Below, piece after piece: positions 61,493-64,000 of a stretch of DNA of 64,000 bases. Made by a program: the position numbers and the translations under genes. Positions within the stretch are counted from its first letter, which is position 1. Every line of letters starts with the position of its first letter. The notes under the pieces were generated by a model, which saw only the letters and a program-made list of their open reading frames with translations, ran no database searches and was not told the origin of the DNA. The DNA comes from Actinorhabdospora filicis (lineage in GTDB: Bacteria; Actinomycetota; Actinomycetes; Mycobacteriales; Micromonosporaceae): positions 901,379 to 965,378 of the forward strand of contig NZ_BSTX01000002.1 in the NCBI RefSeq assembly GCF_030269765.1. The letters are read 5' to 3'.

Positions 61493-64000
61493 TCACCTCC
61501 TCTCCGTGCTGGTCGCGGGTGTGCGCTCACCGTCGCCGGTGAACGTCTCGGGCAGCCACGGACGGCGCCCGCCGTCGCGCAGCCGCGAGAGGAACGACAG
61601 GACGCCCGCCAGGCCGGTCCCGAAACCGGCGGAGAACGACGCCCCGGACTCCTCGGGGATCAGCCACCGCCCGCCGCGCCGGGCCGCGCGCACGGCCGTC
61701 GCGGTGGCCAGGTCGGTGGCCATGTCGCGGTACCGGTCCTCGCCGGTGGCCGCGGCCAGGTCGAGCAGGAAGTCGCCGTCGCCGGCGTTGCCGTGGCACT
61801 GGGACGTCCCGTTGCCCCACCGGGAGCGGTGCACCGCCACGGCGGCGGCGCGGGCCAGTTCCAGCGCGCGCGGCTCGCCGGTGGCGCGCCACAGCGCGGT
61901 GAGGAACGTGCCGACGCCGGAGGACCCCGAGCACCAGTGGGTGCGCGGTCGCCCGCCGGGCCGCTCGGGCCACACCGCGGCCTCGCCGTCGACGATGGCC
62001 GCGGCGGCCAGCGAGCGCCCGGCGGCCTCGGCGAGGCGCCCGGCCTCCACGTGCCCGGTGCGCAGGTGCGCGGTGAGCAGGAACGCGCCGATCCCGGCGG
62101 TGCCGTGGGCGAAGCCGAGGTGCGCGGTACCGGCGAAGACGGTGGGCGCGTCGCCGGGCACCGGCCACAGCAGCGAGTCCCCGTCGTGGACGGCGCGCCC
62201 GCAGAGCAGCTCGACGGCCTCGATCGCGGCCTCGGTGAAGGCGGCCTCGCCGGTGGCCTCGGCGAAGCGCAGCCGGGTCAGCCCGGCTCCGGCGACGCCG
62301 TGGCACACGTCGGGGTTGGCCGCCTCGACGGGGATGTCGCGCGCGACGGCCGCGGCGGCGTCCACGATGGACTCCTCCGACAGCGCCAGCCCGGCCTCCA
62401 GCAGCGCCCACGCCGTCCCCGAGCGCCCGAAGTGCAGGCCCGGCAGGGCCGGGAGGCGGCCGAGGCGCTCGATGATGTGCCCGGCGAGGCCGCGCAGGCT
62501 CCCGGCCGGGACGGCCTCGGGTGCGGCGAGGTGGCGGGCGGTGAGGACGCCGAGGATCCCGGCCGAGCCGTAGTGCAGGCTCAGGGGATCGGTGGTGGCG
62601 GCGAAGCCCTCGCGCGGCCACGGCTCGTCGGCGGTGAGGTCCATCGTGGACAGCAGATGCGCCGTCGCGTCCTCCACCAGCACGCCCGGATCCAGTGGCC
62701 GCGCGGCGACCGGCCGCGCCGGTCGGGTCAGGGCCTCGCTCACCTCGGCGGGGGAGGGGCGGCGGGCCGGGTCGTCGTCCATGAGCGCCGGGACCACCGC
62801 GGCGGCCAGCCGCGCGGCGGGCGTCCCGATCGCCGCCAGCCACGCCCCGGCGCGTTCGGCGGGGGAGCGGCCCGGCTCGTCGTCCTCGGCCAGCAGCGGG
62901 TCCACCCCGGTCGCCATGTGAAAGAGGGTCGCGCCGAGCCCGAAGAGGTCGGAGGACGTCTGCGGTGCCGGGCCGTGCCAGGGCGCGGCGGCCTGCTCTG
63001 GCGAGCCGTAGGAGAGCGTGTAGGCGCGCGTGACCGGCGCGCCGGGCTCGGCGAGCAGCTCCAGGTCGATGAGCCGGGCGCGCGTGTCGGCGTCGACCAT
63101 CACGTTGCCCGGGGTCAGGTCGCGGACGACGAGTCCCTCCGCGTGCACCTCGGCCAGCAGCGCGCACACGTCGGAGGCCACGTGCGCCAGCAGCCCCGGC
63201 GAGGGCTCGCCGCCGTGCGCGGCGGCCCAGCGGCGCAGGTCGAGGCCGGTGATCTCCTCCTCGGCCAGGAACAGGTCGCCCTGCTGCTCGAAGAGCCCGA
63301 GCAGCGCCGGGACCCGCCCGAGCCCGGCCAGCCGGGTGAGCATGTCGGCCTCGTGGCGCAGCGCGTCGCGCGCGTCGCGTCCCGTCAGGTCGGCGGCGGT
63401 GTCGCGGCGGGCGCGCTTGACGACGACCGGCCGCCCGCTCTCCCGGTCCAGGGCACGGAAGACCCCGCCGGTGAAGGAGTGCCTGACGGCGCGCGTGACC
63501 CGGAAACGCCCGCCCAGCAGCACCGGCGCGGGCCGCCCCGGGCGTTTCGGCGCGGTGCCCATCGGGTCCGGCGGCGCCCACGGCGGCGTGACGAAGGAGG
63601 CGGCGCGCACGTCGAGGGCGAGCGAGCCGTCCGGCGCCCGCAGCATCGCCTCCATCGTGCCGTCGGCCGACAGCGCCGAGACCCCGGCGTAGACCCCGAA
63701 ACGGTAGTGCACCAGGCTTCCCGGGCGCACCGGCCGGTCGGAGAGGACACCGGGACCGGGCAGCCCGGCGGTGACCGCGTCCAGCTCACCGGCCAGCTCG
63801 CGCCACTCCGCCTCGCCCGGGCCGGGATAGGCGGTGAGGAACTTCCCGCCCGAACCGCGCGCGCTCTGCCCCGAGCACAGCTCGCGGACCACGCTCAGGT
63901 CGGCGGCGAACTTGAACGGGCATCGCGCCCGCGCCAGGATCGGCGCCACCAGCCGCAGCACCACCGGCGCCGACAGCGGCGTGGCCGACACGTGCAGCTT
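61493..64000 (-). CDS. Lanthipeptide synthetase, LanKC/LanL type (N-terminus outside window)
   Basis: At least 835 residues; the frame is open to the right edge (KLHVSATPLSAPVVL is a typical early LanKC segment). Domains: phospho-Ser/Thr lyase (FKFAADLSVV, GKFLTAYP, VHYRFGVYAG), kinase (VVVKRARRDT, catalytic loop VVRDLTPGNVMVD, LIDLEL for DFG), then a LanC-like cyclase (CHGVAGAGLTRL, FAHGTAGIGAFLL). The cyclase keeps three zinc ligands: Cys in HWCSGSSG (61931-61933) and Cys-His in SQCHGNAG (61793-61798). Class III enzymes lack these; class IV (LanL) have them. It phosphorylates Ser/Thr, eliminates phosphate and closes thioether rings on the precursors beside it. Confidence 0.9.
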   Translation of the reverse strand, partial: KLHVSATPLSAPVVLRLVAPILARARCPFKFAADLSVVRELCSGQSARGSGGKFLTAYPGPGEAEWRELAGELDAVTAGLPGPGVLSDRPVRPGSLVHYRFGVYAGVSALSADGTMEAMLRAPDGSLALDVRAASFVTPPWAPPDPMGTAPKRPGRPAPVLLGGRFRVTRAVRHSFTGGVFRALDRESGRPVVVKRARRDTAADLTGRDARDALRHEADMLTRLAGLGRVPALLGLFEQQGDLFLAEEEITGLDLRRWAAAHGGEPSPGLLAHVASDVCALLAEVHAEGLVVRDLTPGNVMVDADTRARLIDLELLAEPGAPVTRAYTLSYGSPEQAAAPWHGPAPQTSSDLFGLGATLFHMATGVDPLLAEDDEPGRSPAERAGAWLAAIGTPAARLAAAVVPALMDDDPARRPSPAEVSEALTRPARPVAARPLDPGVLVEDATAHLLSTMDLTADEPWPREGFAATTDPLSLHYGSAGILGVLTARHLAAPEAVPAGSLRGLAGHIIERLGRLPALPGLHFGRSGTAWALLEAGLALSEESIVDAAAAVARDIPVEAANPDVCHGVAGAGLTRLRFAEATGEAAFTEAAIEAVELLCGRAVHDGDSLLWPVPGDAPTVFAGTAHLGFAHGTAGIGAFLLTAHLRTGHVEAGRLAEAAGRSLAAAAIVDGEAAVWPERPGGRPRTHWCSGSSGVGTFLTALWRATGEPRALELARAAAVAVHRSRWGNGTSQCHGNAGDGDFLLDLAAATGEDRYRDMATDLATATAVRAARRGGRWLIPEESGASFSAGFGTGLAGVLSFLSRLRDGGRRPWLPETFTGDGERTPATSTERR

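Overview
The window is very GC-rich, uses mostly G/C third positions, and has many GTG starts, ATGA/GTGA gene overlaps and start codons lying 6-7 bases after a TAnnnT -10 box (leaderless transcripts). This points to an actinomycete. The gene set (AfsR-type regulator, ergothioneine genes, LanKC/LanL-type lanthipeptide genes, HTH plus Clp-N pair, WYL regulator) suggests a filamentous one, perhaps Streptosporangiales; the order is inference only.

Layout. 1-3.9 kb: end of an aminoglycoside kinase-like gene, an AraC-DinB fusion regulator divergent from an HTH/Clp-N pair, then queA and a short-chain dehydrogenase. 4.07-15.1 kb: one giant secreted protein of about 3675 residues with 27 DUF11-type repeats and a C-terminal LPVTG sorting signal. 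Directly downstream is a GAF histidine kinase/NarL regulator pair resembling DevS/DevR, and a DevR-like box sits upstream of the giant gene. 17-23.5 kb: a small membrane protein, a flavoprotein disulfide reductase-like protein, an orphan sensor-domain protein, a frameshifted DUF3883 defence-like gene, a MarR/MFS pair and a DUF402 protein. 23.5-32.4 kb: a sugar-uptake operon (GH3 glycosidase, lipoprotein, two permeases, two ATPases) with a TetR gene at its end and a TetR-type palindrome at its start. 32.4-36 kb: a three-gene unit built around an Hsp70-like (HSPA12-like) ATPase, the least explained system here. 36-39.7 kb: a secreted four-cysteine protein, a serpin, an alpha/beta hydrolase and a WYL regulator. 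39.9-43 kb: egtBCD. 43-46.6 kb: three RDD membrane proteins in a row, the third internally deleted, then a DrrAB-type exporter. 46.4-53.2 kb: an AfsR-like regulator and a two-component pair, divergent from a MacB-like ABC transporter. 53.2-56 kb: a DUF885 protein, a repeat-containing non-coding stretch and a VOC protein with an in-frame 12-bp tandem repeat.

55.9-64 kb (minus strand, running off the right edge) is a lanthipeptide cluster: a LanKC/LanL-type synthetase, two intact 41-residue precursors, a degenerate third precursor without a start codon, a fragment of a fourth, a prolyl-oligopeptidase-like S9 protease and two ABC half-transporters. The precursors share the helix motif LTEIEALE, an acidic stretch and a core such as CSYTCGHTCSVTFKPA. 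All copies keep Leu-Tyr-Pro just before the core, which suggests that the S9 protease cuts after that proline. The cyclase domain keeps the three zinc ligands expected of LanC, as in class IV enzymes.
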